This document shows, in pieces, positions 25,193-34,224 of a stretch of 64,000 nt of DNA (positions within the stretch are counted from its first letter, which is position 1; each line of letters begins with the position of its first letter). The notes beneath the pieces were generated by a model. That model was not told the DNA's origin. It saw nothing but the letters and a program-made list of their open reading frames with translations, and made no database searches. The stretch is from Marinimicrobium sp. C6131 (GTDB lineage: Bacteria; Pseudomonadota; Gammaproteobacteria; Pseudomonadales; Cellvibrionaceae): the NCBI RefSeq assembly GCF_026153455.1, contig NZ_CP110629.1, positions 372,001 to 436,000 on the forward strand, given 5' to 3'. Position numbers and translations under genes: made by a program.

Positions 25193-26059
25193 CTAGGCCT
25201 CTTCCACCGACAATCGCATCGACAGGTCCAGCGCTTTGCAGTGTTTGGTCAGGGCCCCAATGGAGATGTAATCCACGCCGGTATTGGCCAGGGTGGTCAG
25301 CGTCGCGTCGGTCACATTGCCTGACGCTTCCAGTTTGGCCCGGCCGCGGTTGCGGGATACCGCGACGGTCAGGTCCTCGGGCGAGAAGTTGTCGAGCATG
25401 ACAATGTCGGCACCGGCCGTCAGGGCCTGTTCCAGTTGCGCCAACGACTCCACCTCCACTTCCACGGGTGTCTCGGGCGCGATTTCCCGCGCTTTGCTGA
25501 CCGCCGCGGCAATACCACCGCAGGCGGCGATGTGGTTCTCCTTGATCAGAAACGCATCGAATAATCCGACCCGGTGATTCGCACAGCCGCCGCAGCGCAC
25601 CGCGTATTTCTGCGCCAGACGCAGGCCGGGCAGGGTTTTGCGGGTATCGAGCAGGGTGACCGGCGAGTCCTTGACCCTTTGGGCATAGGCGGCACTGGCA
25701 CTGGCGGTACCAGACAGTGTCTGCACGAAGTTCAGTGCGGTGCGTTCACCGGTGAGCAATACTCTGGCGTTGCCCGTCAACTCGAACAGCAATTGGTCCG
25801 GCTCTACGGTATCCCCGTCCTGAACATGCCAAGTCACCTGCGTACTCGGGCCGAGCTGGCGGAACACTTCATCCACCCAGGGACGACCGCAAAAACAGCC
25901 GGCCTCGCGGGTGATGACCCGGGCATGGGCGGTCCGCTCGGCGGGGATCAGAAGGGCGTTGATGTCGCCGCTGCCAATGTCCTCGGCCAGCGCGGCACGG
26001 ACATTGGCCTCTATGGCCCGTTGCAGCTCGGGGTTGAGTTCAATCATGGGGTCAGTCAC
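25193..26059 (-). CDS. nadC: Nicotinate-nucleotide pyrophosphorylase (quinolinate phosphoribosyltransferase)
   Basis: This 288-aa enzyme joins quinolinate to PRPP to give nicotinate mononucleotide. Motifs include LTGERTALNFVQTLSGTAS, LLDTRKTLPGLRLAQKYAVRCGG, HRVGLFDAFLIKENHI, and EVEVESLAQ followed by VMLDNFSPE. Its start overlaps the end of the retropepsin-like gene by eight bases, so the two are translated from one mRNA. Confidence 0.96.
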   Translation of the reverse strand: MTDPMIELNPELQRAIEANVRAALAEDIGSGDINALLIPAERTAHARVITREAGCFCGRPWVDEVFRQLGPSTQVTWHVQDGDTVEPDQLLFELTGNARVLLTGERTALNFVQTLSGTASASAAYAQRVKDSPVTLLDTRKTLPGLRLAQKYAVRCGGCANHRVGLFDAFLIKENHIAACGGIAAAVSKAREIAPETPVEVEVESLAQLEQALTAGADIVMLDNFSPEDLTVAVSRNRGRAKLEASGNVTDATLTTLANTGVDYISIGALTKHCKALDLSMRLSVEEA

Positions 26060-26576
26060 CTTGGTAACGCAGAGTGAGGCGGTCGCCTTGCTGGCGGAAT
26101 TCTACCTGCCCGAGGGCGCTCATGCCCAGCAGTACCTGGTCTCCTCCCATGGCGGGGTTGATACTGGCGCTGACATCCTGCAGCTCGATGGAGCCGAGTT
26201 TCAGACGTTTGAGTCGGGTGGCGCGTACTTCAATCCGGCCGTTGGCGGTCATGGCCCACTGGCGGGCTCCGGCGCGCAGGCCCGCACGCTCGGCCAGATC
26301 CTGGCTGACGACCACGTCCGTGGCACCGGTATCGAGCAGAAAGGTGGCGTCCTCGCCGTTGATCTGCCCGGGAACCACATAGTGCCCCGAACGGTTGCGG
26401 CGCAATACGACCTCCTGAACGCCATTGACGACCTGGCCCTGGATCGAGCGGTTGGGGTTGTCCTTGCGGTCTTCCCAGACGCCGAACGCCCAAGTGAGCA
26501 GCGCGAGCCCGATGACCCAGGCCGCAATCAACATACCGCGTCCGGCCTGTTGGCCGGGCATTGGCTCCTGTGTCAT
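26052..26576 (-). CDS. Membrane-anchored retropepsin-like aspartic protease
   Basis: This 174-aa protein has one N-terminal transmembrane helix (~14-32, MLIAAWVIGLALLTWAFGV), then a retropepsin-like domain with the active-site motif FLLDTGATDVVVS (~80-92) and LLGMSAL near the end. It matches the TIGR02281 type of clan AA proteases, which are predicted to face the periplasm. Substrates are unknown. Coupling to nadC by overlap is probably positional only. Confidence 0.85.
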   Translation of the reverse strand: MTQEPMPGQQAGRGMLIAAWVIGLALLTWAFGVWEDRKDNPNRSIQGQVVNGVQEVVLRRNRSGHYVVPGQINGEDATFLLDTGATDVVVSQDLAERAGLRAGARQWAMTANGRIEVRATRLKRLKLGSIELQDVSASINPAMGGDQVLLGMSALGQVEFRQQGDRLTLRYQGD

Positions 26577-26812
26577 AGCCGTCCTGTGATGAGGTGTTCT
26601 GTGTTCATGAAAATGTCACGTTTTTTATACCCGCAACGCCCGGTTTTTTCCGTTTGGCAGCCAAATTTTTCTAAGCAAAAGAAGCTGTTAGCTCAAATTG
26701 TGATAGGCGTCTCGATATTATCATTTGTCACTGGGATGTGTCCTGATCCTCGTTATACTAATCATCGTAACTGTAAATAGCCTCGACAGTGACCACCCTC
26801 AGGAACATCACC

Positions 26813-29143
26813 ATGAACGATCCCGTGCAACCCCAGCGCGAAAATGTCGTCCCGCTCAACCCCGAGCGACGTCAGACGGCGACCGTGCCACTGGCACGCC
26901 TGCCGGCGGCCATGCACAGTGTGCGCGACCGGGCGCGGCAAACCCTTCAGGGGTTGTTGCGGGATCTGTTCGACAAAGCGGACGATTCGCTGTTCGAGCT
27001 GGCGGACCAGGCGACCAGCAATCAGGAGCAGAACCTGTATTTTGACTCCATGCGTGAGGTTCGCCTGCAGCGGCGCGCGCTGGAGCAGGCGTTCTTCCTC
27101 AAGTTGGATCAGGGGTTTGCCGCACTGCTAGAGCCTGGCGAGAACGCCCGGAGCCGGAGTGAGGATGATGTATCCCTGGAGGAGTTGACGCTGGTTCAGA
27201 ATGATGAGCTGGAACAGCTCGTGGCGACCGAGAGCATGGTCAACAAGGCGAACGAGCAATTCGCCGAGGTGGTGCAGCACCTGACCTTGCGAATGGATCA
27301 ACTGGTACCGGTGAAGGTGTACCAGAAAAACAACCCCCTGGGTGCGGACGCCATCTGCACCGGATTCACCGAAGCGGCCAAGGCGCTGAAAATTGACGTC
27401 AAGGCCAAGCTGGTGTTGTTCAAGCTGTTTGACAAATGGGTGGTGTCACGGCTCGGCAAAATGTACGAGAGCCTCAACCAGCAGTTGATTGACGCGAACA
27501 TTCTGCCGTCCCTGAGAGCTGGGGCCCCTGCGAATCGGCGTCGGACCACGGCGGAGCGGCCTTCCCAGGCGGCCAGAACCGAGCGTGCCCAGCGGGAGGA
27601 TGAATCCAGTCAGGTGTTGCATACCTTAAGGGATCTGTTGTCCAGTCAGGGGGGCAGTACCGGGGGGCCGGAGGAGGCTTTGGGCTCTGAGGATCTGGTG
27701 CACTTGCTGTCCCAGGCGCAGCAGCAGGACTGGTCCGGCCTGGATCAGGGCGCCGGCGCTGTCAATGTACCGCAGCTGGTTCGCGGCCTGGTCAAAAATA
27801 CCCGCCGGCAATCACTGAATCAGGTGGATGAGGATGTCATCAACCTGGTCAGTATGATGTTCGAGTTCATTCTCGATGACCGCAACCTGGCCTCGCCCAT
27901 GAAAGCGCTGCTGGGCCGGTTGCAGATTCCACTGATCAAAGTGGCAATTGCCGACAAAAGTTTCTTCAGCAAAGGCGGGCATCCCGCCCGTCGCCTGCTC
28001 AACGAGTTGGCCATGGCCGCGCTGGGTTGGCAGGACTCCGGGGAAGAGGGGCGTCGCAAGGACACCTTCTACCAGAAAGTGGATCAGGTTGTTCAGACAA
28101 TCCTGGCGGACTTCGAGAGTGATGTCGGCATCTTCGATCGAATGCTGCTGGATTTCCGCGCCTATCAGGAAAAAGAGCGACGCCGGGCTCGAATTCTGGA
28201 GCAGCGCACACTGGATGCGGAAGATGGCAAGGCCCGTGCCGAGCGTGCCCGGGCCGAGGTCGATGCGGCCCTCAAACGCCTTACCCAGGGACACAGATTG
28301 GCGGTGGCGGCCAATACGCTGCTGTATGAAGCCTGGTCCAAGGTGCTGTTTATCATCTGCCTGAAGCAGGGAACGGACAGTGAAGACTGGCAGCAGGCTC
28401 TGGCGTCCGCTGAGCAGTTGGTCTGGAGCGCCACAGCCCCCATGGATCGAGACAACCGTCAGAAACTGCTCAGACTGGTGCCTGAATTGTTGCCGCAGTT
28501 GCGGGCCGGTCTGGAGTCCATAGCCTATAATCCGTTCGAAATGAATCAGCTGTTCAAGCAGTTGGAGCAGTTGCATCTGTCCCGTTTGCGCGAGGCGAGC
28601 CAGCCGGCACCGGCACCGGCGCCGGATACCGAGCCCGAGCAGGCCGAGCCCGCTAAGGCCACTGACGAAGCGGAAACCAGCCGTCCGGATACAACCCCAG
28701 CGGCGGAGCCGGAGCCGGAGCCGGAGGCGGCGTTGGAAACGCCCGATCAATCAACCGTATTTCAGGTCGTGGACCCGGTCGAGGAGACTGTGCCGGAAGC
28801 GGAAAGCGTACCGTCTGCCGAGGTGTCTACGGACGCTGGTGATGAGCCGCTGCCGGCCTCGGACCCACATATGGCACTGGTGTCCAACCTGACCCAGGGC
28901 AGTTGGTTCGAGCGCCAGGATGACCAGGGGCAGGTATTCCGTTGCCGCCTGGCGGCGATGATCAAGCCCACTGGCAAATACATTTTTGTCAACCGCTCCG
29001 GCATGAAAGTGGCGGAAGAGACCCGTGAGGGACTCGCACTGGCGCTCAAATCCGGTCGGATGCGAATCCTCGACGATGGCATGTTGTTCGATCGCGCGCT
29101 CGAGGCGGTGATCGGCAACCTGCGCAGCTCCCGCGCCCGGTAA
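26813..29143 (+). CDS. DUF1631-family protein
   Basis: This 776-aa protein matches DUF1631 in its N-terminal 500 residues (LFDKADDSLFELADQATSNQEQNLYFDSMREVRLQR and DRNLASPMKALLGRLQIPLIKVAI). A Pro/Glu/Ala-rich acidic linker follows (~595-675). The C-terminal ~110 residues (MALVSNLTQGSWFERQDDQGQVFRCRLAAMI) resemble a PilZ-like module that many family members carry. No enzymatic motif is visible. The ATG at 26813 is chosen over 26789 because it begins the family sequence. Confidence 0.85.
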   Translation: MNDPVQPQRENVVPLNPERRQTATVPLARLPAAMHSVRDRARQTLQGLLRDLFDKADDSLFELADQATSNQEQNLYFDSMREVRLQRRALEQAFFLKLDQGFAALLEPGENARSRSEDDVSLEELTLVQNDELEQLVATESMVNKANEQFAEVVQHLTLRMDQLVPVKVYQKNNPLGADAICTGFTEAAKALKIDVKAKLVLFKLFDKWVVSRLGKMYESLNQQLIDANILPSLRAGAPANRRRTTAERPSQAARTERAQREDESSQVLHTLRDLLSSQGGSTGGPEEALGSEDLVHLLSQAQQQDWSGLDQGAGAVNVPQLVRGLVKNTRRQSLNQVDEDVINLVSMMFEFILDDRNLASPMKALLGRLQIPLIKVAIADKSFFSKGGHPARRLLNELAMAALGWQDSGEEGRRKDTFYQKVDQVVQTILADFESDVGIFDRMLLDFRAYQEKERRRARILEQRTLDAEDGKARAERARAEVDAALKRLTQGHRLAVAANTLLYEAWSKVLFIICLKQGTDSEDWQQALASAEQLVWSATAPMDRDNRQKLLRLVPELLPQLRAGLESIAYNPFEMNQLFKQLEQLHLSRLREASQPAPAPAPDTEPEQAEPAKATDEAETSRPDTTPAAEPEPEPEAALETPDQSTVFQVVDPVEETVPEAESVPSAEVSTDAGDEPLPASDPHMALVSNLTQGSWFERQDDQGQVFRCRLAAMIKPTGKYIFVNRSGMKVAEETREGLALALKSGRMRILDDGMLFDRALEAVIGNLRSSRAR

Positions 29144-29211
29144 CCCCGACCAACAGCGACAAAGGCTCCCGGCCCCTGTATCATTCACGCGATGAATGAC
29201 TGGAGGGGCCC

Positions 29212-29769
29212 GTGAGTGTAACCATTCAGGACGGCTGGCTGACGTCGGCCAGGCGCTGTCTGTCTCCCAACCATAATGATCGTCCGCCAGGCGAGGCCAT
29301 CAGCCTGCTGGTGGTTCACAATATCAGTCTCCCGCCCGGGCAGTTTGGGACTGGCTGCGTGGAAGACTTCTTCTGTAATCAGCTCGACATCAATCGTGAC
29401 CCCTATTTTGAGCAGATCCGGGATCTTCGGGTGTCGGCGCACCTGTTCATTACCCGGGAGGGCGAGCTGGTTCAGTTCGTGCCTCTGGATCGACGTGCGT
29501 GGCATGCCGGCGCCTCTGAATTTGACGGGCGCACCGAGTGCAATGACTTCAGCATCGGCATTGAACTGGAGGGGTGCGATGACCTTCCCTACACCGAGCA
29601 TCAATATCGGCGTTTGGCCGAGGTCGCCCGTCTGTTATTATCCCGCTATCCGGCTCTGACCCCGGAGCGCATCACCGGCCATTCGGATATCGCCCCCGGA
29701 CGAAAAACCGATCCGGGACCGGCCTTCGACTGGCACTACTTTCGCTCACAGCTCTCGGAACGCTTATGA
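29212..29769 (+). CDS. ampD: 1,6-anhydro-N-acetylmuramyl-L-alanine amidase
   Basis: This 185-aa zinc amidase removes the peptide from anhydro-muropeptides in cytoplasmic cell-wall recycling. SLLVVHNISLPPGQFG carries the first zinc ligand, DRRAWHAGAS the second region, and ITGHSDIAPGRKTDPGPAFDW the C-terminal ligand set. The start is GTG with GGAGGGGCC upstream. It overlaps ampE by four bases (ATGA). Confidence 0.95.
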   Translation: MSVTIQDGWLTSARRCLSPNHNDRPPGEAISLLVVHNISLPPGQFGTGCVEDFFCNQLDINRDPYFEQIRDLRVSAHLFITREGELVQFVPLDRRAWHAGASEFDGRTECNDFSIGIELEGCDDLPYTEHQYRRLAEVARLLLSRYPALTPERITGHSDIAPGRKTDPGPAFDWHYFRSQLSERL

Positions 29770-30608
29770 CCTTCCTCAGTGTCTTTCTGGTTCTCGTCCT
29801 GGTGCAGTGGTGGGGCTCTGGCGCGCCTCTGCAAAAAGACGGGTGGTTTGACCGCTATCTGCACTGGCTGGAGCGGCGCCCCAGCCGCGCCTGGCCGAAG
29901 CTCCAACTATTGCTGGCGGTAGTGGCTCCGGCCCTGGTGTTGTGGTTGTTGACTTGGGCGGTGGCCGAAGGCCTCTCCGAAGGCTGGCTGATTTTTATGG
30001 CCGTCCCGGTGTTGCTGTACAGCCTGGGTCGGGGTGACTTTTCGGCCGAAGTGCAGGCGTATGTGGAGGCCAGTGAACGGGGGGACTCGGTGAGTGCCGC
30101 CCAGCACCTGGCGGCCCTTCAGGGTAATGCCGTGGAAGACGCCGACCCCGAGGATTGGGCGAGCATGCATCGCCAGACTCTCAAAACCATTGCCTATCGC
30201 GGTTGTGAGCGGATGTTCGCGGTACTTTTCTGGTTTCTGATCCTGGGCCCGGCGGGCGCGTTGATGTACCGTCTGAGTGTGCTCTACCGGGAGCGCTCCG
30301 GGTCAGCTCAGGTGCACCGCTGGCTCTGGTTGATGGAGTGGCCGGTGGTGCGGGTGATGGGGTTCACCTGGGCCATGGCGGGCAATTTCGATAGCTGTTT
30401 TTTCCGTTGCCAGCGAGACCTTGTCGATACCCGTCAGGGAACGTCGGTGCTGTTGTACGATCAGATGCTGGGTGCTTTGGGCAAAGCCGAGCCGGATCCC
30501 GCCGACTCGGCGGTGGACCTGGATATGATCCGCGCCAGCCAGCCACTGTATTCCCGTTCCCTGTTGTTGTGGGTCTGCGTGCTGGCGTTGATTACGCTGT
30601 TGGCCTGA
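29766..30608 (+). CDS. ampE: AmpE family inner-membrane protein
   Basis: This 280-aa protein has membrane helices near residues 1-15, 50-90 (two), 150-170 and at the C-terminus. Family segments are GDFSAEVQAYVEASERGD and RGCERMFAVLFWFLILGPAGALMYRL. AmpE is a regulatory inner-membrane protein cotranscribed with ampD in beta-lactamase induction systems; its biochemical role is unsettled. No ampC or ampR is in the window. Confidence 0.88.
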   Translation: MTFLSVFLVLVLVQWWGSGAPLQKDGWFDRYLHWLERRPSRAWPKLQLLLAVVAPALVLWLLTWAVAEGLSEGWLIFMAVPVLLYSLGRGDFSAEVQAYVEASERGDSVSAAQHLAALQGNAVEDADPEDWASMHRQTLKTIAYRGCERMFAVLFWFLILGPAGALMYRLSVLYRERSGSAQVHRWLWLMEWPVVRVMGFTWAMAGNFDSCFFRCQRDLVDTRQGTSVLLYDQMLGALGKAEPDPADSAVDLDMIRASQPLYSRSLLLWVCVLALITLLA

Positions 30609-30637
30609 TCCTGAATTGATGAGAGTGAGGTAGTTCT

Positions 30638-31123
30638 ATGCCGTCTTTTGATGTGGTGTCCGAGGTCGATAAGCACGTCTTGACCAATACCGTGGACCAG
30701 GCCAATCGTGTCGTGGGGAACCGCTATGACTTCAAGGGCGTGGATGCCCACTTCGAGCGCAAGGATTTCGTGGTGACGCTGACGGCCGAAGCGGATTTTC
30801 AGCTTCAACAGATGCTGGACATTCTGCAGGGTACGATGGTGAAGAACAATATTGATATTGCCTGCCTTGAGATCAAGGACCCGACCACCGTCGGCAAGCA
30901 GGCGCGTCAGGAAGTGATCGTTCGTACCGGGCTGGAAACCGAGCTGAGCAAGAGGATGGTCAAGCTGATCAAAGACAGCAAGCTCAAAGTGCAGGCCCAG
31001 ATTCAGGGCGATCAACTACGGGTTACCGGCAAGAAGCGCGATGACCTGCAACAGGTAATGGCCTTGCTGCGCGGTGCCGAGGGCGTTGATATGCCGCTGC
31101 AATTCACCAACTTTCGAGATTGA
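30638..31123 (+). CDS. yajQ: YajQ family nucleotide-binding protein
   Basis: This 161-aa protein of DUF520 has MPSFDVVSEVDKHVLTNTVDQANRVVGNRYDFKG at the start and VTGKKRDDLQQVMALLR near the end, both diagnostic. Homologues bind c-di-GMP or other nucleotides and affect transcription and translation. A GAGTGAGG ribosome site precedes the ATG. Confidence 0.95.
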   Translation: MPSFDVVSEVDKHVLTNTVDQANRVVGNRYDFKGVDAHFERKDFVVTLTAEADFQLQQMLDILQGTMVKNNIDIACLEIKDPTTVGKQARQEVIVRTGLETELSKRMVKLIKDSKLKVQAQIQGDQLRVTGKKRDDLQQVMALLRGAEGVDMPLQFTNFRD

Positions 31124-31211
31124 CGAGCTGGCGTCACTGGCTGCCCAGACGCTGTTTCTGGTCGCCAAACGCTGTCCCTGATCGAATGTACTGCGACCAA
31201 CCGAGCGCTTC

Positions 31212-32567
31212 ATGACCGATACCACTGAATCCCCGTCCCGCTCCTGGCGGGACTCGCTACTGATTTATCTGCACCCACGGGTCGCGTCCATGGCCTTTCT
31301 GGGCTTCTCGGCGGGTCTGCCTTACATGCTGGTTTTTTCCACGCTGACGGCCTGGCTGACCGAAGCGGGGGTGACGAAAGCAAGCATCGGGTTTTTCAGT
31401 TGGATCGGCATCACCTATTCGGTCAAGGTATTCTGGGCACCGGTCGTGGACCGGTTTCAACTTCCTCTGCTGGGTCGCTGGCTGGGCCGACGACGCAGTT
31501 GGATGCTCTTTGCCCAACTGCTGATCGCCGGCGGGTTGGTCGGCATGTCGATCACCGACCCGGTTCGGGAATTGGAGTGGATTGCGATTTTTGCGTTGGT
31601 GGTCGCGTTTGGTTCGGCCACCCAGGACGTGGCGATTGACGCCTGGCGGATTGAGGCGGTGTCCCTGGAGCGCCAGGCGGCCATGTCCGCCACCTACGTA
31701 TTCAGCTATCGGCTGGCGTTATTGATGGCCAGTGCCGGCGCCCTCCATATGGTGTCTTTCGCCACTTGGCCGGGGGTCTACGTGATCATGGCGCTGCTCA
31801 TGGGGGTGGGGATGGTGACCGTTCTGCTGTCCAGCGAGCCGGCGGTCGCCCGTCACTCGGATGCCGCCTTTCTGGAGCAGCGGGCGCAGGACTATCTGGC
31901 GCGCAGTGCCCATGTGGCGCGCCCCGTGCGCAACGCCATTGCCTGGTTTATCGGCGCGGTGGTGTGTCCTTTTGTGGACTTTCTCCAGCGCTATGGGGCC
32001 CAGGCGGTGCTGTTGCTACTGATCGTCGGCGCTTTCCGCATCACCGATATCAGCATGGCCTCAATGGCCATGCCCTTCTATCTGGAAACCGGCTATACCC
32101 GGGCCGAGGTGGCCAATATCAGTGGACTCTACGGTGCCGCCATGACCGTTTTGGGGGGCATTGTTGGCGGGGTTCTGGTGCCTCGCTTTGGCTTGGTGCG
32201 CGTTCTGCTGGCCGGGGCGGTTCTGGCGGCGGCGACCAATCTGCTGTATTCGGTCAACGCGCTGGTGGGGGCGGAGCTCTGGATGCTGGTGGTGACCATC
32301 AGTGGTGAAAATTTCTGCGGAGGATTGGCCATGGCGTCGCTGATCGCCTGGATGTCCAGCCTGGTCAGCAACGACTACACCGCGACCCAATATGCCCTGT
32401 TCAGTTCACTGATGACCCTGCCGGGCAAAGTCATCGGCGGCTTCAGCGGGGTAGTGGTAGAGCAGGTCGGTTTTTTCTGGTTCTTCGTCTATGCGGCGGG
32501 CCTTGGGGTTCCCGCCATCGTGTTGGTGCTCTGGCTGTTGCGCCAAACGCGAACCGGTTCGCTGTAG
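31212..32567 (+). CDS. ampG: AmpG-like muropeptide permease (MFS)
   Basis: This 451-aa major-facilitator protein has about 12-14 hydrophobic segments. The opening FLGFSAGLPYMLVFSTLTAWLTEAGV, KVFWAPVVDRF and QDVAIDAWRIE are typical of AmpG, which imports anhydro-muropeptides from periplasm to cytoplasm for recycling by AmpD. Its location next to ampD-ampE-yajQ supports this call. Confidence 0.88.
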   Translation: MTDTTESPSRSWRDSLLIYLHPRVASMAFLGFSAGLPYMLVFSTLTAWLTEAGVTKASIGFFSWIGITYSVKVFWAPVVDRFQLPLLGRWLGRRRSWMLFAQLLIAGGLVGMSITDPVRELEWIAIFALVVAFGSATQDVAIDAWRIEAVSLERQAAMSATYVFSYRLALLMASAGALHMVSFATWPGVYVIMALLMGVGMVTVLLSSEPAVARHSDAAFLEQRAQDYLARSAHVARPVRNAIAWFIGAVVCPFVDFLQRYGAQAVLLLLIVGAFRITDISMASMAMPFYLETGYTRAEVANISGLYGAAMTVLGGIVGGVLVPRFGLVRVLLAGAVLAAATNLLYSVNALVGAELWMLVVTISGENFCGGLAMASLIAWMSSLVSNDYTATQYALFSSLMTLPGKVIGGFSGVVVEQVGFFWFFVYAAGLGVPAIVLVLWLLRQTRTGSL

Positions 32568-32623
32568 TCGGGCCGACCAAGTGTGGTAAAGTGCGCCTCC
32601 TTTGGACCAACTCCCGACGATGC

Positions 32624-33673
32624 ATGCCGGTATACCTGACGACTCAACAGTGGCGATTGGTTCTGGTGGCGCTTCTGGCGCTGTCAGCCCCCGTATCCGC
32701 AGGAATGCTGGAGCTGAACAATGGCGATCGCATCGCCGGTGACTTTGTGTCGGCCAGCGAGGACAGCGTGGTCTGGCAGTCCGAGTCGCTGGGGCGGCTC
32801 ACCATCGACAAGAGCAAAATCTACGACCTGCAGACCTCCAAACCGCTGAAAATCAATGGCGTGGGGGAACCCTGCATGGTGGAGGGCATGGAGGCCGAGC
32901 ACCTGGTGTACCTGTGCGGCGATGACGCCGAGCCCCGCCGGGTGCCTCTGGTTTCCCTGGCCATGATCATTCCCTATCAGCAATTTCTCTCGGGAGACAG
33001 CAGTACGCTCAAAGGGCGGGTGAATGTCTCGGGCACCTACGCGCGCGGCAACGAAATCAAGGATGACTGGAAGATAAGCAGCGGCGTTGAGTACCGGCAG
33101 GTGGACTGGCGGCATAGCGGCAACTTTGAGTATGCCAGTTATTCGCGCGGCAAATCCGAACCCGACGTCCGTTGGGGAGGGCGTTACGTGCTGGACTGGT
33201 TCTTCCGGGAGCGCTGGTTCCTCAACAGTGACGTGCGGTACGGGCACGACGAGACCCGATCGATTGACCGCTACTACAACTTCGGTGCCGGTACCGGTTA
33301 CCAGTTCTGGGAGAATTCCCGGACCGCGCTGGCGATGACGGGGGGCCTGGTGTCGGTCACAGAGCAATACGAGGTGCCCGAGAACCCCGCCCCGGATTTT
33401 GTCCGCAAAGAAGACCGGATTGCCTGGCGTCTGGGCACGGACTTCCGCTACAAGCTGCCCCTGGGGGTCTCATTTTTCCACCGCAACGAATACGTGCGCT
33501 CTTTCGAGCAGGACCGGGACTGGCAGCTCAACTCCACCACCGGTTTCAGCTCCATGCTGGTCTCTACGGTGTATTCAGAGGTCAAGCTCGATTATGAGGT
33601 GGACAATGACCCCCAGCCCGGCACCGAGCGGGAGGATATCCGTCTCGTGGTGGGGCTGACTTACGAGTGGTAG
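32624..33673 (+). CDS. DUF481-family outer-membrane beta-barrel protein
   Basis: From the ATG at 32624 the product is 349 aa with a signal peptide ending near PVSA-GMLEL. An N-terminal SHi3-like stretch (LNNGDRIAGDFVSASEDSVVWQSESLGRLTI) is followed by a DUF481 barrel of alternating strands (~125-349) with the terminal aromatic strand LVVGLTYEW. It probably sits in the outer membrane; the function of this family is largely unknown. A GTG at 32591 is an alternative start. Confidence 0.82.
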   Translation: MPVYLTTQQWRLVLVALLALSAPVSAGMLELNNGDRIAGDFVSASEDSVVWQSESLGRLTIDKSKIYDLQTSKPLKINGVGEPCMVEGMEAEHLVYLCGDDAEPRRVPLVSLAMIIPYQQFLSGDSSTLKGRVNVSGTYARGNEIKDDWKISSGVEYRQVDWRHSGNFEYASYSRGKSEPDVRWGGRYVLDWFFRERWFLNSDVRYGHDETRSIDRYYNFGAGTGYQFWENSRTALAMTGGLVSVTEQYEVPENPAPDFVRKEDRIAWRLGTDFRYKLPLGVSFFHRNEYVRSFEQDRDWQLNSTTGFSSMLVSTVYSEVKLDYEVDNDPQPGTEREDIRLVVGLTYEW

Positions 33674-33715
33674 CGCGTCCCCGCCAAAATAAGCAAAAAA
33701 ATCCTCGCCAAGCTG

Positions 33716-33743
33716 TTGAAATTCCTCTCCGGCATCCCCAATT
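33716..33743 (+). promoter_or_regulatory. Sigma-32 heat-shock promoter of groESL
   Basis: TTGAAA (33716-33721) and CCCCAATT (33736-33743) are separated by 14 bases, matching the sigma-32 consensus (CTTGAAA, N13-15, CCCCATNT) closely. Confidence 0.8.
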
Positions 33744-33763
33744 ACCTGTGACACACGCATTAC

Positions 33764-33789
33764 GCCCGGCCGGCCTTGGCCGGCCGGGC
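33764..33789. repeat. GC-only hairpin in the groESL leader
   Basis: A perfect 12-bp stem of G and C only (GCCCGGCCGGCC / GGCCGGCCGGGC) with a TT loop lies about 12 bases after the expected transcription start and 85 bases before groES. Confidence 0.75.
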
Positions 33790-33874
33790 ACGCGGCTTCG
33801 GCTGCACACTAACGTCATCCGGGGCAACCCGGCTCATTTTCAGTGTTTAACACGCTAGTTGGAGATAAGAGTCC

Positions 33875-34165
33875 ATGAAAATTCGTCCTTTACACGATCG
33901 TGTTGTGGTTCGCCGCAAGGAAGAAGAGGAAAAAACCGCGGGCGGTATCGTCCTGCCGGGTTCCGCCAAAGAAAAGCCCAATCAGGGCGAAGTGGTGGCT
34001 GTCGGTAATGGCCGCGTACTGGACAACGGCGAGGTCCGCCCGGTCGACGTCAAGGTTGGCGATGTGGTTGTGTTCGGCAAATACGCCGGTAGCGACACCA
34101 TTGAGGTAGACGGCGAAGAGCTGGTCATCCTGAGCGAAAGCGACATCAAGGCTGTGCTGGCCTAA
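33875..34165 (+). CDS. groS: Co-chaperonin GroES
   Basis: This 96-aa heptameric cap of GroEL begins MKIRPLHDRVVVRRKEEEEKTAGGIVLPGSAKEK, where the mobile loop that docks on GroEL is recognisable. KVGDVVVFGKYAG and the C-terminal ILSESDIKAVL are standard. It is 59 bases upstream of groEL and shares its heat-shock promoter. Confidence 0.98.
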   Translation: MKIRPLHDRVVVRRKEEEEKTAGGIVLPGSAKEKPNQGEVVAVGNGRVLDNGEVRPVDVKVGDVVVFGKYAGSDTIEVDGEELVILSESDIKAVLA

Positions 34166-34224
34166 GCCCGGCACGGAATCTTTAACCGACTATTGTCTGA
34201 ACAAGTTACTGGAAGGAAAGCACT

